In this document: positions 1-9,245 of the stretch, in pieces | Layout of the letters: every line of letters starts with the position of its first letter | How positions within the stretch are numbered: the first letter of the stretch is position 1 | Source of the DNA: [Mycobacterium] zoologicum | Lineage (GTDB): Bacteria; Actinomycetota; Actinomycetes; Mycobacteriales; Mycobacteriaceae | DNA: 57,007 nucleotides | Reading direction: 5' to 3' | Assembly (NCBI RefSeq): GCF_020172665.1 | Contig: NZ_CP083985.1 | Coordinates: 1,460,891-1,517,897 of the forward strand | Made by a program: the position numbers and the translations under genes | The notes under the pieces: model-generated | Told to the model about the DNA's origin: nothing | The model's database searches: none | Seen by the model: the letters and a program-made list of their open reading frames with translations, nothing else

Positions 1-73
1 AACCCGGAAGCTAAGCCTGTCAGCGCCGATGATACTGCCCACACGGGTGGAAAAGTAGGACACCGCCGAACAC
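1..73 (+). rRNA. rrf: 5S ribosomal RNA, 3' part
   Basis: The window opens inside a 5S rRNA. The segment has the typical mycobacterial 3' half, with the GATGATACTGCC loop region and the terminal ACACCGCCGAACAC. The 5' part and the rest of the rRNA operon lie before the window. A strong intrinsic terminator follows within about 11 nt, as expected for the end of an rrn operon. In M. tuberculosis the rrf gene likewise lies just before ogt. The exact 3' end is uncertain by a few bases. Confidence 0.9.
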
Positions 74-83
74 AACATAAAGC

Positions 84-126
84 CCTGTGCCCCCCAACAA
101 AAATTGGGGGGCACAGGCACTTTTAT
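84..126 (+). terminator. rRNA operon intrinsic terminator
   Basis: A perfect 14-bp inverted repeat (84-97 with 104-117) closes a 6-nt loop of CAAAAA and is followed by CACTTTTATTC, a short T-rich tract. It directly follows the 5S rRNA. Confidence 0.92.
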
Positions 127-281
127 TCCTTTATCAATCGAGTGCGCATCAAGAAAAAGGGCAATGCTGTACTGCGTTTCGGCGTAGGGCTCACCGTGGC
201 CCGCCCGCTTTGCTTCAAGTCCAGCTGTCGCACGGATCTCGTCACGTCGATCGGCGGCACTTCAGACGACCGGTCGTTCGG

Positions 282-1802
282 TCACATGGCCTCGACGGCG
301 GGTGGTTTCCAGGTGCCGTCGGTGATGGCGGGCTTGCCCCAGTAGGCGCGGATGTAGAGGGAGAACGGTCCGTCCGGTGCGGGCAGCCAGTTCGCTTCTT
401 TGTTGGGACCGGGTGATTTCGCGCCGGCATAGAGGGTCAACGATCCGTCCTCGCCGCGGGTGAGCGACTTGTTCTTGGTACCCAGGGAGTAGCGGTTCAA
501 CGGATTCGGGTTGAAGAAATGTTCTTCGTTGTAGAGGGTCACTGACCAGAAGCCTTGGACCGGGGGTTCTTGTCCCGCAGGAAAAGTAATCCGGTAGGTG
601 CGATTACCGTGCAGCGCGGCGCCGGTGCCGTCGCGGTCGGTGTAGAAGTACTGGGTCTCGTTGGGGCGGTTTTCGAACATATTCGATTTGGCGGTCGCGG
701 TACGGTTGAAGTAATCGAAGCCGAACATGGCGTTGTTGACCGATCGGTTCCAATTGCTGCCCACCGGCACACCGTTGTGGACCCATTGCCGGAACGGTGT
801 GATGACATCAGTCTCGGAGGCGACCGCCGTGTCGGTGAGGACTTTCTTCACCTCCGGGTCCTTCCCGGCGTCGAGCAGCGCAGTGAACTGCGCATAGAGC
901 GCTTCCTCCCCCGGCAGCGGGGCGACCGCCTCCAGGGCCGTGCCGATCTGGTCGAAGAACTGCTCGGGGATCACCCAGCTGGTTTCACCGCCGCCCTGCG
1001 TGGGAGGGGTGGGCAGGCTCGGAAGCTTGGCCCATTCGACCGTCTTCATCGATCCGTCGAACTCGGTCAGCGGGTAGATGTTGATCTGCTTGATCACCGG
1101 TTGGATAGCGGCACGGTCTTCGGGAGTGTCATCCATGAACACCCGGGGGATTCCCGCCGCCAACGCGGTCGAGGACCGCAGCACAGCTTCGACGCCGTCG
1201 GGCTTGTCGCCCTTCCAGTTCGGACCGGCCAGCAGGTAGAACCCCGGCTTGGAGTTATAGGGTTTGCCGAGTTCGCCGAACTGGTCGGTGCGCTGGTCAT
1301 AGAGCGCGTACACCCAGAACCGATCGCCGAAATCAGGCACTTGGATGATCACAGGTTCTTCGTCGAGCGACATGTACGACAACCCGTAGACAACGTCCTG
1401 ATTGGGGCACGCGATGAAGGTCTGGGCGGGATCGATGTAGTCGGACAGCATGGCCAATCGCCCTCGCGGGGCGGCGGGCAGCACCCCGTTGAGCCGACCG
1501 GGATGCGGCGCCCTGGTGATCGAGGCCTTGCGGTTGAGCATATTGACCAGCGGCCATCCCCAGAGATACGCCGTCTGCCCGAAGGTGCGGGTATAGCCGG
1601 GGTGCATCACCACCCCGGGCACGGGCTGGGTGATCTTGGCCGCGGGCGTCTCAGACGGATGGGGTTGGGCTGATTCGCCCGACGTCTCCGTCGGCGCGGT
1701 GTTGTCGGTTGAGCACCCGGCCAACGCGGCCCCGGCGCCGACCGAGGCGACTGCCAATCCTGCTGCGCTCAATGCCGATCGCCGTGTCATTCCCCAGCTC
1801 AT
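282..1802 (-). CDS. DUF1254/DUF1214 family lipoprotein
   Basis: Predicted exported lipoprotein of 506 aa. The N-terminus has twin arginines followed by a hydrophobic stretch and a lipobox LAGC with Cys30. The N-terminal half resembles DUF1254 (TAYLWGWPLVNM region) and the C-terminal 130 residues resemble DUF1214 (FWSVTLYNEEHFF region). The ATG at 1802 was chosen because AGGAGG lies 9 nt upstream; an ATG four codons in (1790) is too far from it. The open frame continues upstream to 2222 but there it encodes an SDR relic. The biochemical role of DUF1254 proteins is unknown to me. There is no gene in 127-281. Confidence 0.88.
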   Translation of the reverse strand: MSWGMTRRSALSAAGLAVASVGAGAALAGCSTDNTAPTETSGESAQPHPSETPAAKITQPVPGVVMHPGYTRTFGQTAYLWGWPLVNMLNRKASITRAPHPGRLNGVLPAAPRGRLAMLSDYIDPAQTFIACPNQDVVYGLSYMSLDEEPVIIQVPDFGDRFWVYALYDQRTDQFGELGKPYNSKPGFYLLAGPNWKGDKPDGVEAVLRSSTALAAGIPRVFMDDTPEDRAAIQPVIKQINIYPLTEFDGSMKTVEWAKLPSLPTPPTQGGGETSWVIPEQFFDQIGTALEAVAPLPGEEALYAQFTALLDAGKDPEVKKVLTDTAVASETDVITPFRQWVHNGVPVGSNWNRSVNNAMFGFDYFNRTATAKSNMFENRPNETQYFYTDRDGTGAALHGNRTYRITFPAGQEPPVQGFWSVTLYNEEHFFNPNPLNRYSLGTKNKSLTRGEDGSLTLYAGAKSPGPNKEANWLPAPDGPFSLYIRAYWGKPAITDGTWKPPAVEAM

Positions 1803-2012
1803 GAGAAGAATCCTCCTGATTGATCCGGATCGAATGTGGCTCCCCCGGCCCCAACGCCGCGTCGGTCGCAACGCACATGCGCCCTCACTTAAGCACGCCG
1901 AGCGGCTGTCAGGCCGACGATTGGTCGTTCCGAATTGGACTGCGACATCACGGAATATGCATAGCCCGGTGTAGCCGGGCAGCGGCGCTGATCCGTGCGC
2001 GGTCAGGTCACA

Positions 2013-2174
2013 ATCGAAGGCCTCGACCGCAGTGCTCACCGCCGCCGCCACATCGGCGCCGGGCCTTACGTCACAGGCGATTCCGATCGATCCGTTTCCG
2101 AGTTCGGTGGCCGCCGCAACCGCGCCGTCACCGTCGATGTCGGCGATCGCGACACTGGCCCCGCCTTTACCCGC
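2013..2174 (-). pseudogene. Short-chain dehydrogenase N-terminal remnant
   Basis: Read on the minus strand this segment encodes GASVAIADIDGDGA, then a GIACDV-type motif and an alanine-rich helix, matching the beta2-beta3 part of a classical SDR Rossmann fold. The glycine-rich TGxxxGIG motif before it and the YxxxK active site after it are absent. The frame runs without a stop into the downstream lipoprotein gene but homology is lost. I read it as a decayed SDR relic. The rest of the 1803-2396 interval holds only the lipoprotein leader and the promoter side of the PE-PPE gene; I see nothing else in it. Confidence 0.55.
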
Positions 2175-2396
2175 GCGTGGGCGACACCCCTCGGGCCGCC
2201 CACGTAACACGAAACTAGCCACACCGGGCCGCTCAGCGATACAGGGCTTTCCTTTGCAACGGCGGCCTGAAAACGCGCGGGGATTTCCCTGGCATTTACC
2301 GGGCTCGTCAAACCTCGCGGGTGATTGCTGTTGCCGTATCTGCCCCCGGGCGATACCGTTAAGCGGAATCTAAGGAAATCAACAGGATGGTGTTCG

Positions 2397-3537
2397 GTGC
2401 GAACCTTCCCTTGCGTACCCCTTGTCATCGCGGTCGCAGCGGCCGGGCTCTTGGCCGGGGCACCGGTGGCCGGCGCGCAATCGCGGGCGATCGGGCTTAC
2501 CGGCAACGGAACGTCGCTGGGTGACGGTGTCGCATTCGTGATGGGCGGCACCGGTATGCCGCAGCCGTCCGAGCGGTACCTCGAGGCCATCAACGCCGCA
2601 TATCTGCAACCGCACGGATTCGGCGGCGATCTGGTGTCGCTGTGGACGCCGGAGAATGTCAGTTCGACGTCGCAGGCGGTCGGTGGGCAGATTCTCTACA
2701 ACGCGATCATGGGCCAGATCGCCGGTGGCGGGCGTCGACGCCGATCACCCTGTCGTGGTGTTCGGCTATTCGCAGAGCGCGCTGATCTCCTCGGATCTGA
2801 TGCAGCGACTGGCCGACGAGGGAGTGTCAAACGATCTGGTCCGGTTCGTGTTGATCGGCTCCCCGGGCACCAGTGAGATTCCCACCGATCTGTATCACAC
2901 CGACGTCTACAACTACGAATACGATATGGTCGCGTTCCGGCCCACGTATTTCAATCCGCTGGCCGATCTGAACTCATTCATGGGCTTCATCTACGGGCAT
3001 TCGGTGTTGTTGAGCGTGACGCCCGAACAGGTCGCGTCCGCAGTCGAGCTGCCGACTTCTGATCCCGACTCGCTGAACTCGTATTACATGTTTCCCTCGG
3101 AGCTGCTGCCGCTGCTGGCCCCGCTGAAGCTGATCCCGGTGCTCGGACAACCGCTCTATGAGCTGTTGGAGCCCGTCACCCGCATCCTGGTGAACCTCGG
3201 CTACGGCAACATCGATCACGGCTGGCCTCCGGGAGACGTCGATGTGACTCCGGCGTCCGGGCTGTTCCCCGCCAATATCGATCTGGGTGAGCTCGCCACT
3301 GCGCTGGGAAACGGTGTGCAACAAGGGATCAGCAATGCTCTCGCCAGCCTGCTGGACCCCGCGACCTACCAGGTCGTCCCGCTCATGGAGGACCCGTCAC
3401 TGGCCGCTCTCATTCAGGAGGGGTACATCGTGGGAGTCGTGGACTCGCCGAATCCGACGCTGGAGGAGGCCCTGACCGGTCTCTGGACCTTCCTGCAGGG
3501 CTTCACCGACACGACCGAATACCCGATGCCGGACTGA
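2397..3537 (+). pseudogene. PE-PPE-domain secreted serine hydrolase, frameshifted
   Basis: A signal peptide (GTG 2397, hydrophobic core, APVAGAQS) leads into a PE-PPE (PF08237-type) alpha/beta hydrolase domain without a PE or PPE module. The first part ends at QIAGGG in one frame; the nucleophile motif VVVFGYSQSA and everything after it are in the next frame. Dropping one G from the GGG at 2730-2732 restores continuity (AGGGVDADHP). The C-terminal part keeps the GNIDHGW segment, a likely catalytic His region. The break falls before the active site, so translation as written would give no enzyme. It could be a true mutation, a phase-variable tract or a sequencing error. It converges on ogt with a 7-bp gap. 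Confidence 0.8.
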
Positions 3538-3544
3538 TGATCGC

Positions 3545-4036
3545 TTAGTCGAACAAGGTCGCGCTGGCGTGACGTCGTTCCAGGTCCAGCAGTGCGCGCT
3601 TGCGCTCGATACCGCCGCCGTACCCGGTCAGGCTGCCGTTGGCACCGATCACGCGATGGCACGGGACGATGATCGAGATCGGGTTGCGGCCGTTGGCCAA
3701 TCCGACGGCACGCGACGCGCTGGGTGACCCGATCTGATCGGCGAGCTCACCGTAGGAGCGGGTCTGGCCGTAGGGGATCGTCAGCAGGGCGGTCCACACG
3801 CGTCGCTGGAACTCGGTGCCGCCCATGGTGTAGGCCAGGTCGAACTCGGTGAGGTCTCCCGCGAAATACGCCCCGAGTTGCTCGACGACGTCGGGGAACG
3901 CGGTGTCATCGCGTTGCCAGCCGGTGTGATCGGGAGCGTGAGAGTGGTTGAGCATCAACAGATGGCCGAGCCTGCCGTCGGCACCGGCCAGCGTCAGCGG
4001 GCCGATCGGGCTGTCGATGATGCGCTGAATGGTCAT
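3545..4036 (-). CDS. ogt: Methylated-DNA-protein-cysteine methyltransferase Ogt
   Basis: Suicide repair protein of 163 aa that moves methyl groups from O6-methylguanine in DNA to its own cysteine. The active-site motif PCHRV and the following GYGGG segment are intact, and the N-terminal ribonuclease-like part begins MTIQRIIDSPIGPL. The ATG at 4036 overlaps the stop of the upstream Ada-AlkA gene by 4 bp (ATGA), so the two are translationally coupled. This matches M. tuberculosis Rv1316c-Rv1317c. Together they form the adaptive alkylation response, with the partner serving as sensor, activator and glycosylase. Confidence 0.95.
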   Translation of the reverse strand: MTIQRIIDSPIGPLTLAGADGRLGHLLMLNHSHAPDHTGWQRDDTAFPDVVEQLGAYFAGDLTEFDLAYTMGGTEFQRRVWTALLTIPYGQTRSYGELADQIGSPSASRAVGLANGRNPISIIVPCHRVIGANGSLTGYGGGIERKRALLDLERRHASATLFD

Positions 4037-5526
4037 GCGATCTCCTCGGAAGTCGGGGGCCAGTCGTTGACGGCGTGGTCGAGTGCGGTCCACAGATGCT
4101 GGGTGGCGTAGGACCGCCACGGACGCCAGCGGGTGCTGCGCTCGATCAGTGCCCGTGGGGTATCGGGCAGGCCCAGATGGCGGGCGGCCAGCTGAACACC
4201 CAGGTCGGCTACCGGAAACGCGTCCGGGTCGCCCAGGCCTCGCATCGCGATGACCTCGGCGGTCCACGGCCCGATCCCCGGAAGGCGCAGCAGATCGTGG
4301 CGGGCCTGCTCCCAATCGCAGCCGGCCCCCAACCCGAGGCTGCCATCGCCGAGCGCTGCGATCAGGCTGACCAGGGTCTGCCGACGTGCTCGGGGCAGCG
4401 CCAGTTCGTCGGGATCGAGGTCGGCCAGTCGCTGCACGGACGGGAACACATGCGTCAGACCGCCTGCCGGGTCACTGATCTGGTCGCCGTGTCCCAGCAC
4501 CAGTCGCCGGGTGTGGGTGCGGGCGGCCTTGATCGACACCTGCTGGCCGAGCACCACCCGTACCGCCAGTTCGGCTTCGTCGACGGTTCGCGGAATACGC
4601 TGCCCCGGGGCTTTGGCCACCAGGGCCGCCAATTCGTGGTCGCCGGTGAGCGTTTCGATGACCGCCTCGGGGTCGGCGTCGAGGTCCAACAGCCGTCGGC
4701 AGCGGGCGATCGCCGTGGTCAGGTCCCGGAAGTCGTCGAGTGTCAACAGGCATCGAACGTGATCGGGGGCGGGAGTCAGTGCGGCGATACCGTTGCCGTG
4801 CGGCAGCCGCAGGGTGCGCCGGAAGGCTCCGTCGCGCACCTCTTCGCAGCCAGGGACCGCGGAGGCCCCCAGGTGCCCGAAGACGCCCTGGAAGGCGAAC
4901 GGAGTACGTACCGGCAGTCGCAGAGACACCGTGCCGGGCCCGTGGCTGTCGCGGCTGCCTCGGGTGTCCGCTTGGGCCCGCAATGCGCTCGGGGTGGCGG
5001 CACACACCGCGCGGATGGTGTCGTTGAACTGGCGGATACTGGCGAACCCCGCCGCGAACGCGATGTCGGACATCGTCAAGTCGGTCGTTTCGATCAGGAT
5101 GCGCGCGGTCTGTGCCCGCTGCGCCCGGGCCAGAGCCAGCGGACCCGCGCCGACCTCGACCTGTAGCAGGCGTTGCACCTGGCGGGCCGAATAGCCGAGG
5201 TGGGCGGCCATCCCGGCGACACCGTCGCGATCGACCGTGCCGTCGGCGATCAGACGCATCGCCCGGCCGACGACGTCGCCGCGGATGTTCCATTCCGGTG
5301 AGCCGGGAGCCGCGTCCGGGCGGCACCGCTTGCAGGCTCGGAAGCCATCCCGCTGAGCGGCCGCGGCGGTCGGGTAGAACCGCACGTTGCGTGCCAGCGG
5401 GGTACGCGCCGGGCAGCTGGGCCGGCAGTAGATCCCGGTGGTCAGCACCGCGGTGATGAACCAGCCGTCGAAGCGGGCATCGCTGGACCTCACAGCCCGA
5501 TAGCAGCGGTCGAAGTCGTCGTGCAC
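4033..5526 (-). CDS. alkA: Ada-AlkA fusion: alkylation sensor/activator and 3-methyladenine glycosylase
   Basis: Protein of 497 aa combining three modules. Residues 1-85 are the Ada zinc-binding methyl-acceptor domain with paired cysteines (GIYCRPSC and ACKRC). Residues about 90-185 are an AraC-type helix-turn-helix. Residues about 200-490 are an AlkA glycosylase with the helix-hairpin-helix LPGIGPWTA and the catalytic Asp in FPVADLGV. The length and order match M. tuberculosis Rv1317c. The methylated sensor domain is expected to activate this operon. The start is GTG at 5526, and glsA is divergent. The gene ends in a 4-bp overlap with ogt. Confidence 0.93.
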   Translation of the reverse strand: MHDDFDRCYRAVRSSDARFDGWFITAVLTTGIYCRPSCPARTPLARNVRFYPTAAAAQRDGFRACKRCRPDAAPGSPEWNIRGDVVGRAMRLIADGTVDRDGVAGMAAHLGYSARQVQRLLQVEVGAGPLALARAQRAQTARILIETTDLTMSDIAFAAGFASIRQFNDTIRAVCAATPSALRAQADTRGSRDSHGPGTVSLRLPVRTPFAFQGVFGHLGASAVPGCEEVRDGAFRRTLRLPHGNGIAALTPAPDHVRCLLTLDDFRDLTTAIARCRRLLDLDADPEAVIETLTGDHELAALVAKAPGQRIPRTVDEAELAVRVVLGQQVSIKAARTHTRRLVLGHGDQISDPAGGLTHVFPSVQRLADLDPDELALPRARRQTLVSLIAALGDGSLGLGAGCDWEQARHDLLRLPGIGPWTAEVIAMRGLGDPDAFPVADLGVQLAARHLGLPDTPRALIERSTRWRPWRSYATQHLWTALDHAVNDWPPTSEEIA

Positions 5527-5598
5527 GGTTGTAACGATGGCACGCGAAGGCCGGCAACACTAGCGGAAAAGCGACACGACAGTGCCGGGCCGACGGGC

Positions 5599-5604
5599 TA
5601 CGAT
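5599..5604 (+). promoter_or_regulatory. -10 hexamer for leaderless glsA
   Basis: TACGAT lies 6 nt before the GTG at 5611. This is the TANNNT-N6/7-start spacing of leaderless mycobacterial transcripts and supports the chosen glsA start. Confidence 0.6.
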
Positions 5605-5610
5605 CTGGAC

Positions 5611-6864
5611 GTGGCGGCATTGGTACAGCGATACCTCGACGGAATCCTCGCCGAACACGCCGCCGTCACCGGCGGACAGTTGGCCGACTACATCCCGGAA
5701 CTGGCGAGGGTCGACCCGACCGGCTTCGGTCTGTCGTTGTCCTCATCGGACGGCTATGTCTACGAATCCGGTGACGCGGGTGTGCAATTCACCATGCAGT
5801 CGATCTCCAAGCCGTTCACCTACGCACTGGCACTGGACCAATTGGGGCTGGCGGCTGTCGATGCGCGGATCGGGGTGGAACCCTCCGGTGAAGGCTTCAA
5901 CAAGATCAGCGTCGACCAGGTCACCAACGTCCCGAAGAATCCGATGATCAACGCGGGTGCGATCGTGGCGTGTTCGTTGATACCGGGTAGGACCGCTGCC
6001 GACCGTTTCGGCCTGATCCGTGAGTTCTACAGCGCGTGCGCGGGCCGCAGTCTCGAGTTCGACGAGGAGGTCTACCGCTCCGAGAAGGCCACCGGCAGCC
6101 GCAACCGCGGAATCGCCTATCTGATGGACAGTTTCGGTGCACTGGCCTGTGACCCCGACGAGGCTCTCGATGTCTACATCCGGCAGTGCTCCCTGAAGGT
6201 CACCAGCACCGATCTGGCCCGGATGGCCGCGACTTTGACTCGGGGCGGGCGCAATCCGGCGACCGGGCGGCAGGTGACCGATGCGACGGTGGTGCGGCGC
6301 ACGTTGTCGGTCATGGTGACCTGCGGAATGTATGACGCCGCCGGTGAATGGGTCAGCGCCGTGGGCCTGCCCGCCAAGAGTGGCGTGGGCGGCGGCATCG
6401 TGGCGGTGCTGCCCGGTCAACTCGGTATCGGAGTCTATTCGCCCAGGATCGACGCCAAGGGCAACAGTGTTCGTGGAATGCTGGTGTGCCGCAGTCTTTC
6501 TCAGCAGCTCGGGTTGCACTTCCTGACCGTCAGCAGCGATGCCCACGCGGCGATCCGCGGGACATACAACCCGCGTCCCGGCGTTCGGGTCTACGAGGTG
6601 CACGGCGACCTGCTGTTCGCCGGCGCTGAACAGGTGACCCGTACCGTCACCCGCGAGTGCGCCGAATTCGACACGGCGATCCTCGACGTGTCGCGCCTGC
6701 ACACGATCAGCGACCCGGCGCGCGGCCTGCTCGCAGGCCTGGCGGCAGATCTGGAAGCACTGGGCAAGCGGGGACTGCTCGTTGATCCCGCTGAAACCGT
6801 CGCACCCGCGGACTACGACGCGATGGTGTTCGCCACCGCAAAGGACGCGCTCGCCGCGCTGTAG
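5611..6864 (+). CDS. glsA: Glutaminase with C-terminal STAS domain
   Basis: 417-aa serine-dependent glutaminase that hydrolyses L-glutamine to glutamate and ammonia. Family motifs are visible: FTMQSISKPFTY with the SxxK nucleophile, NPMINAGAI, and the glycine-rich AKSGVGGGI. The last 100 or so residues (EFDTAILDVSRLHTI onward) resemble a STAS domain, as in other long-form bacterial glutaminases. The open frame extends to 5521, but the GTG at 5611 is preceded by a correctly spaced -10 box and begins just before the conserved LVQRYLDGIL. The gene is divergent from ada-alkA. Confidence 0.92.
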   Translation: MAALVQRYLDGILAEHAAVTGGQLADYIPELARVDPTGFGLSLSSSDGYVYESGDAGVQFTMQSISKPFTYALALDQLGLAAVDARIGVEPSGEGFNKISVDQVTNVPKNPMINAGAIVACSLIPGRTAADRFGLIREFYSACAGRSLEFDEEVYRSEKATGSRNRGIAYLMDSFGALACDPDEALDVYIRQCSLKVTSTDLARMAATLTRGGRNPATGRQVTDATVVRRTLSVMVTCGMYDAAGEWVSAVGLPAKSGVGGGIVAVLPGQLGIGVYSPRIDAKGNSVRGMLVCRSLSQQLGLHFLTVSSDAHAAIRGTYNPRPGVRVYEVHGDLLFAGAEQVTRTVTRECAEFDTAILDVSRLHTISDPARGLLAGLAADLEALGKRGLLVDPAETVAPADYDAMVFATAKDALAAL

Positions 6865-6876
6865 CGGCGGGCGTAC

Positions 6877-8481
6877 CTACAGCGGGCCGGCCAGCACGGT
6901 GGGTTGGTCATAACCGCGCAACACCATCGAATCGCCCAGCACCCACTGCGCTTGCTCGTCGATGCTCGCGGCGCGCAGCGTCCGTGCGGTGGTCAACAGC
7001 GGCAGCGTCTTAACTTTCGCCAGCTCGCACAGCCGGGCGGCCTCGTTGACCGGCTCGCCGATCACGGTGTATTCGAAACGCTCATTGGCCCCGACGTTTC
7101 CGGCGACGACCTGTCCGGCCGCCACCCCGATACCGGCCCGGATCTCCGGCACCTCGTCGGCCAGCCGGTACAAGATGCCGCGAGCTGCGGCCAGCGCTTC
7201 GTCTTCTGGCTGATCGAGGTGGTTGGGGGCACCGAAGATCGCCAGCGTCGCATCACCCTCGAACTTGTTGATCAGCCCACTGTGGCGGTCCACTTCGTCG
7301 ACGACCACGGCGAAGAACCGATTGAGCAGGGTCACGACCTCTGTCGCCGGCTTGGCTGTGACGATCTGCGTCGAACCGACGATGTCGACGAAAAGGACTG
7401 CGACATGACGTTCTTCACCGCCGAGCTGGATCTTCTCACGTTCGGCCGCAGCCGCGACCTCGCGGCCGACGTGCCGGCCGAACAAGTCGCGCACCCGCTC
7501 CCGCTCCCGCAACCCGTGCACCATCGCGTTGAAACCGCTCTGCAATTCCCCGAGTTCGGTGCCGTCGAACACCACCAGGTCAGCGCCCAGGTTGCCCTGC
7601 TCGACGCGCTTGAGCGCGGCGCGCACCACCCGCACCGGAGTTGCGGTGAGCCAGGCCAGGATCAGCATCAGCAGGAATCCGAAGATCAGCGTCGCCACCG
7701 ATGCGATCAGCACGGCGGTGCCGAACTGAGTCAGGGTCAGGTTCTTCAGCACCACGGCGAACAGTGCAGTCAGGGCGATACCGAGAATCGGAACCCCGGA
7801 GGTGAGCAGCCAGACCATCATCGTCCGGCCCATGATGCCGGACAGGAATCGCCGCGGCGGCGGGCCGGCGGTCAGTGCCTGCGCGGCCACCGGCCGTAAT
7901 GCGAACTCGGTGCACAGATAGCAGGCGGTGGCCACGAGGATGCCGCAGACGCTCAGAGTGAATCCGACGATCGGAATGAAGTAGTTGTCCGAGAGCCCGT
8001 AGAGGATCGTGAACAGCACAATCGCCACACCCCATAACGCGAGCACGACCTGCGACACCCGCCACGGCGCCAGGAAGGCGTTGCGCTCATCCACGCGTGT
8101 CGGTTCCTGTTCCTTGATCGCCCAACGCAACTTCTTGATGGTGCGCCGCGTGATCCAGTAGGTGCCGAAGATCAACGCGATCGCCACGTATGCCGGAACG
8201 ACCCCGAACGTCAGCCAAGTCGGGGCGTCGGAGAACACACTGGGCGTCGGAAAGGCCACGGTCACCAGCAGGGCCGCCACGCCGACCCCGACCAGGTTCG
8301 TCCCGACGATAACGACGGTCATGATGAATTGGATACGGATCCGGCGCAGGTACTGACTCTCCGACACCCGGCCCAGCAGCCAAGAACCGTATTCGGGTGT
8401 TTCGGGCAGTCGGCCGCTCTGGCGGGTCAACAGCTCCAGAATTCGGCCCAGGCGTTGCGCGGTCGTCTTTGGACGCTTCAT
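6877..8481 (-). CDS. Membrane class III adenylate cyclase with HAMP domain
   Basis: 534-aa homologue of the M. tuberculosis Rv1318c/Rv1319c/Rv1320c family. It has about six membrane segments (residues about 48-270), a HAMP linker (about 275-325) and a C-terminal class III cyclase domain. The catalytic domain shows FVDIVGST (metal Asp), NKFEGDA (second metal Asp, purine-contacting Lys), [14 protein letters not shown] with Thr at the second purine position, and the transition-state Asn and Arg. It should make cAMP at the inner membrane. M. tuberculosis has three tandem copies; only one is here. TATCCT lies 9 nt before the ATG, so the transcript may be nearly leaderless. Confidence 0.93.
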   Translation of the reverse strand: MKRPKTTAQRLGRILELLTRQSGRLPETPEYGSWLLGRVSESQYLRRIRIQFIMTVVIVGTNLVGVGVAALLVTVAFPTPSVFSDAPTWLTFGVVPAYVAIALIFGTYWITRRTIKKLRWAIKEQEPTRVDERNAFLAPWRVSQVVLALWGVAIVLFTILYGLSDNYFIPIVGFTLSVCGILVATACYLCTEFALRPVAAQALTAGPPPRRFLSGIMGRTMMVWLLTSGVPILGIALTALFAVVLKNLTLTQFGTAVLIASVATLIFGFLLMLILAWLTATPVRVVRAALKRVEQGNLGADLVVFDGTELGELQSGFNAMVHGLRERERVRDLFGRHVGREVAAAAEREKIQLGGEERHVAVLFVDIVGSTQIVTAKPATEVVTLLNRFFAVVVDEVDRHSGLINKFEGDATLAIFGAPNHLDQPEDEALAAARGILYRLADEVPEIRAGIGVAAGQVVAGNVGANERFEYTVIGEPVNEAARLCELAKVKTLPLLTTARTLRAASIDEQAQWVLGDSMVLRGYDQPTVLAGPL

Positions 8482-8515
8482 TGTGGCGTAAGGATAATTG
8501 CTCGGCGCGGGCCTT

Positions 8516-8521
8516 TAAGGT
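8516..8521 (+). promoter_or_regulatory. -10 hexamer for leaderless nucS
   Basis: TAAGGT is 7 nt before the nucS ATG at 8529, fitting a leaderless transcript. The same bases include an AAGGTGG that could also act as a ribosome binding site. Confidence 0.5.
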
Positions 8522-8528
8522 GGATCGG

Positions 8529-9200
8529 ATGCGACTCGTGATCGCCCAGTGCACCGTCGACTACGTCGGCCGGCTCACCGCACACCTGCCGTCGGCTCGG
8601 CGGCTGCTGCTGCTCAAGGCCGACGGTTCGGTGAGCGTGCATGCCGATGACCGTGCCTATAAGCCGCTGAACTGGATGAGCCCTCCGTGTCGGTTCACCG
8701 AGGAAACCGGTGGTGAGCTGCCGGTGTGGGTGGTGGCGAACAAGACTGGTGATCAGCTGCGGATCACCATCGAGGAGATCGAGCACGACTCCAGCCATGA
8801 ACTCGGCGTGGATCCCGGCCTGGTGAAAGACGGTGTCGAAGCCCAGCTGCAAGTACTGCTCGCCGAGCATGTCGAACTGCTCGGCGAGGGTTACTCCCTG
8901 GTGCGCCGGGAATACATGACGGCGATCGGCCCGGTGGACCTGCTGTGCCGCGATGCGCAGGGCCGAGCGGTGGCCGTGGAGATCAAGCGGCGCGGTGAGA
9001 TCGACGGTGTGGAGCAGCTCACCCGGTATCTGGACCTGCTGAACCGGGACGGCCTGCTCGCGCCCGTCAGCGGGGTGTTCGCCGCGCAGCAGATCAAACC
9101 GCAGGCGCGCACACTGGCCACCGACCGTGGTATCCGCTGTCTGACATTGGATTACGACGCAATGCGCGGCATGGCCAGCGACGAGTACCGGCTGTTCTGA
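8529..9200 (+). CDS. nucS: Mismatch-specific endonuclease NucS/EndoMS
   Basis: 223-aa homologue of Rv1321, the enzyme that provides mutS/mutL-independent mismatch repair in actinobacteria by cutting both strands at G-T-type mismatches. The N-terminal DNA-binding and dimerisation domain starts [15 protein letters not shown]. The C-terminal PD-(D/E)xK nuclease shows the Asp in GPVDLLC and the ExK in AVEIKRRG. The extreme C-terminus DEYRLF resembles a beta-clamp-binding tail. Length equals the family norm. The ATG at 8529 matches the known start of the family. Confidence 0.96.
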   Translation: MRLVIAQCTVDYVGRLTAHLPSARRLLLLKADGSVSVHADDRAYKPLNWMSPPCRFTEETGGELPVWVVANKTGDQLRITIEEIEHDSSHELGVDPGLVKDGVEAQLQVLLAEHVELLGEGYSLVRREYMTAIGPVDLLCRDAQGRAVAVEIKRRGEIDGVEQLTRYLDLLNRDGLLAPVSGVFAAQQIKPQARTLATDRGIRCLTLDYDAMRGMASDEYRLF

Positions 9201-9245
9201 ACCAGCGGCGGAATAGCCGGCGCGGGTCGCGCGTTGGAGCCGTCC

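Noticed and set aside
1803..2222. Extension of the DUF1254 protein to a start at 2222
   Set aside because: The extra region reads as SDR remnant plus unrelated sequence, and a strong AGGAGG plus signal peptide mark the start at 1802.
5521..5610. Earlier start for the glutaminase
   Set aside because: The added residues are not family-like and would overlap the ada-alkA start; a -10 box at 5599 fits the GTG at 5611.
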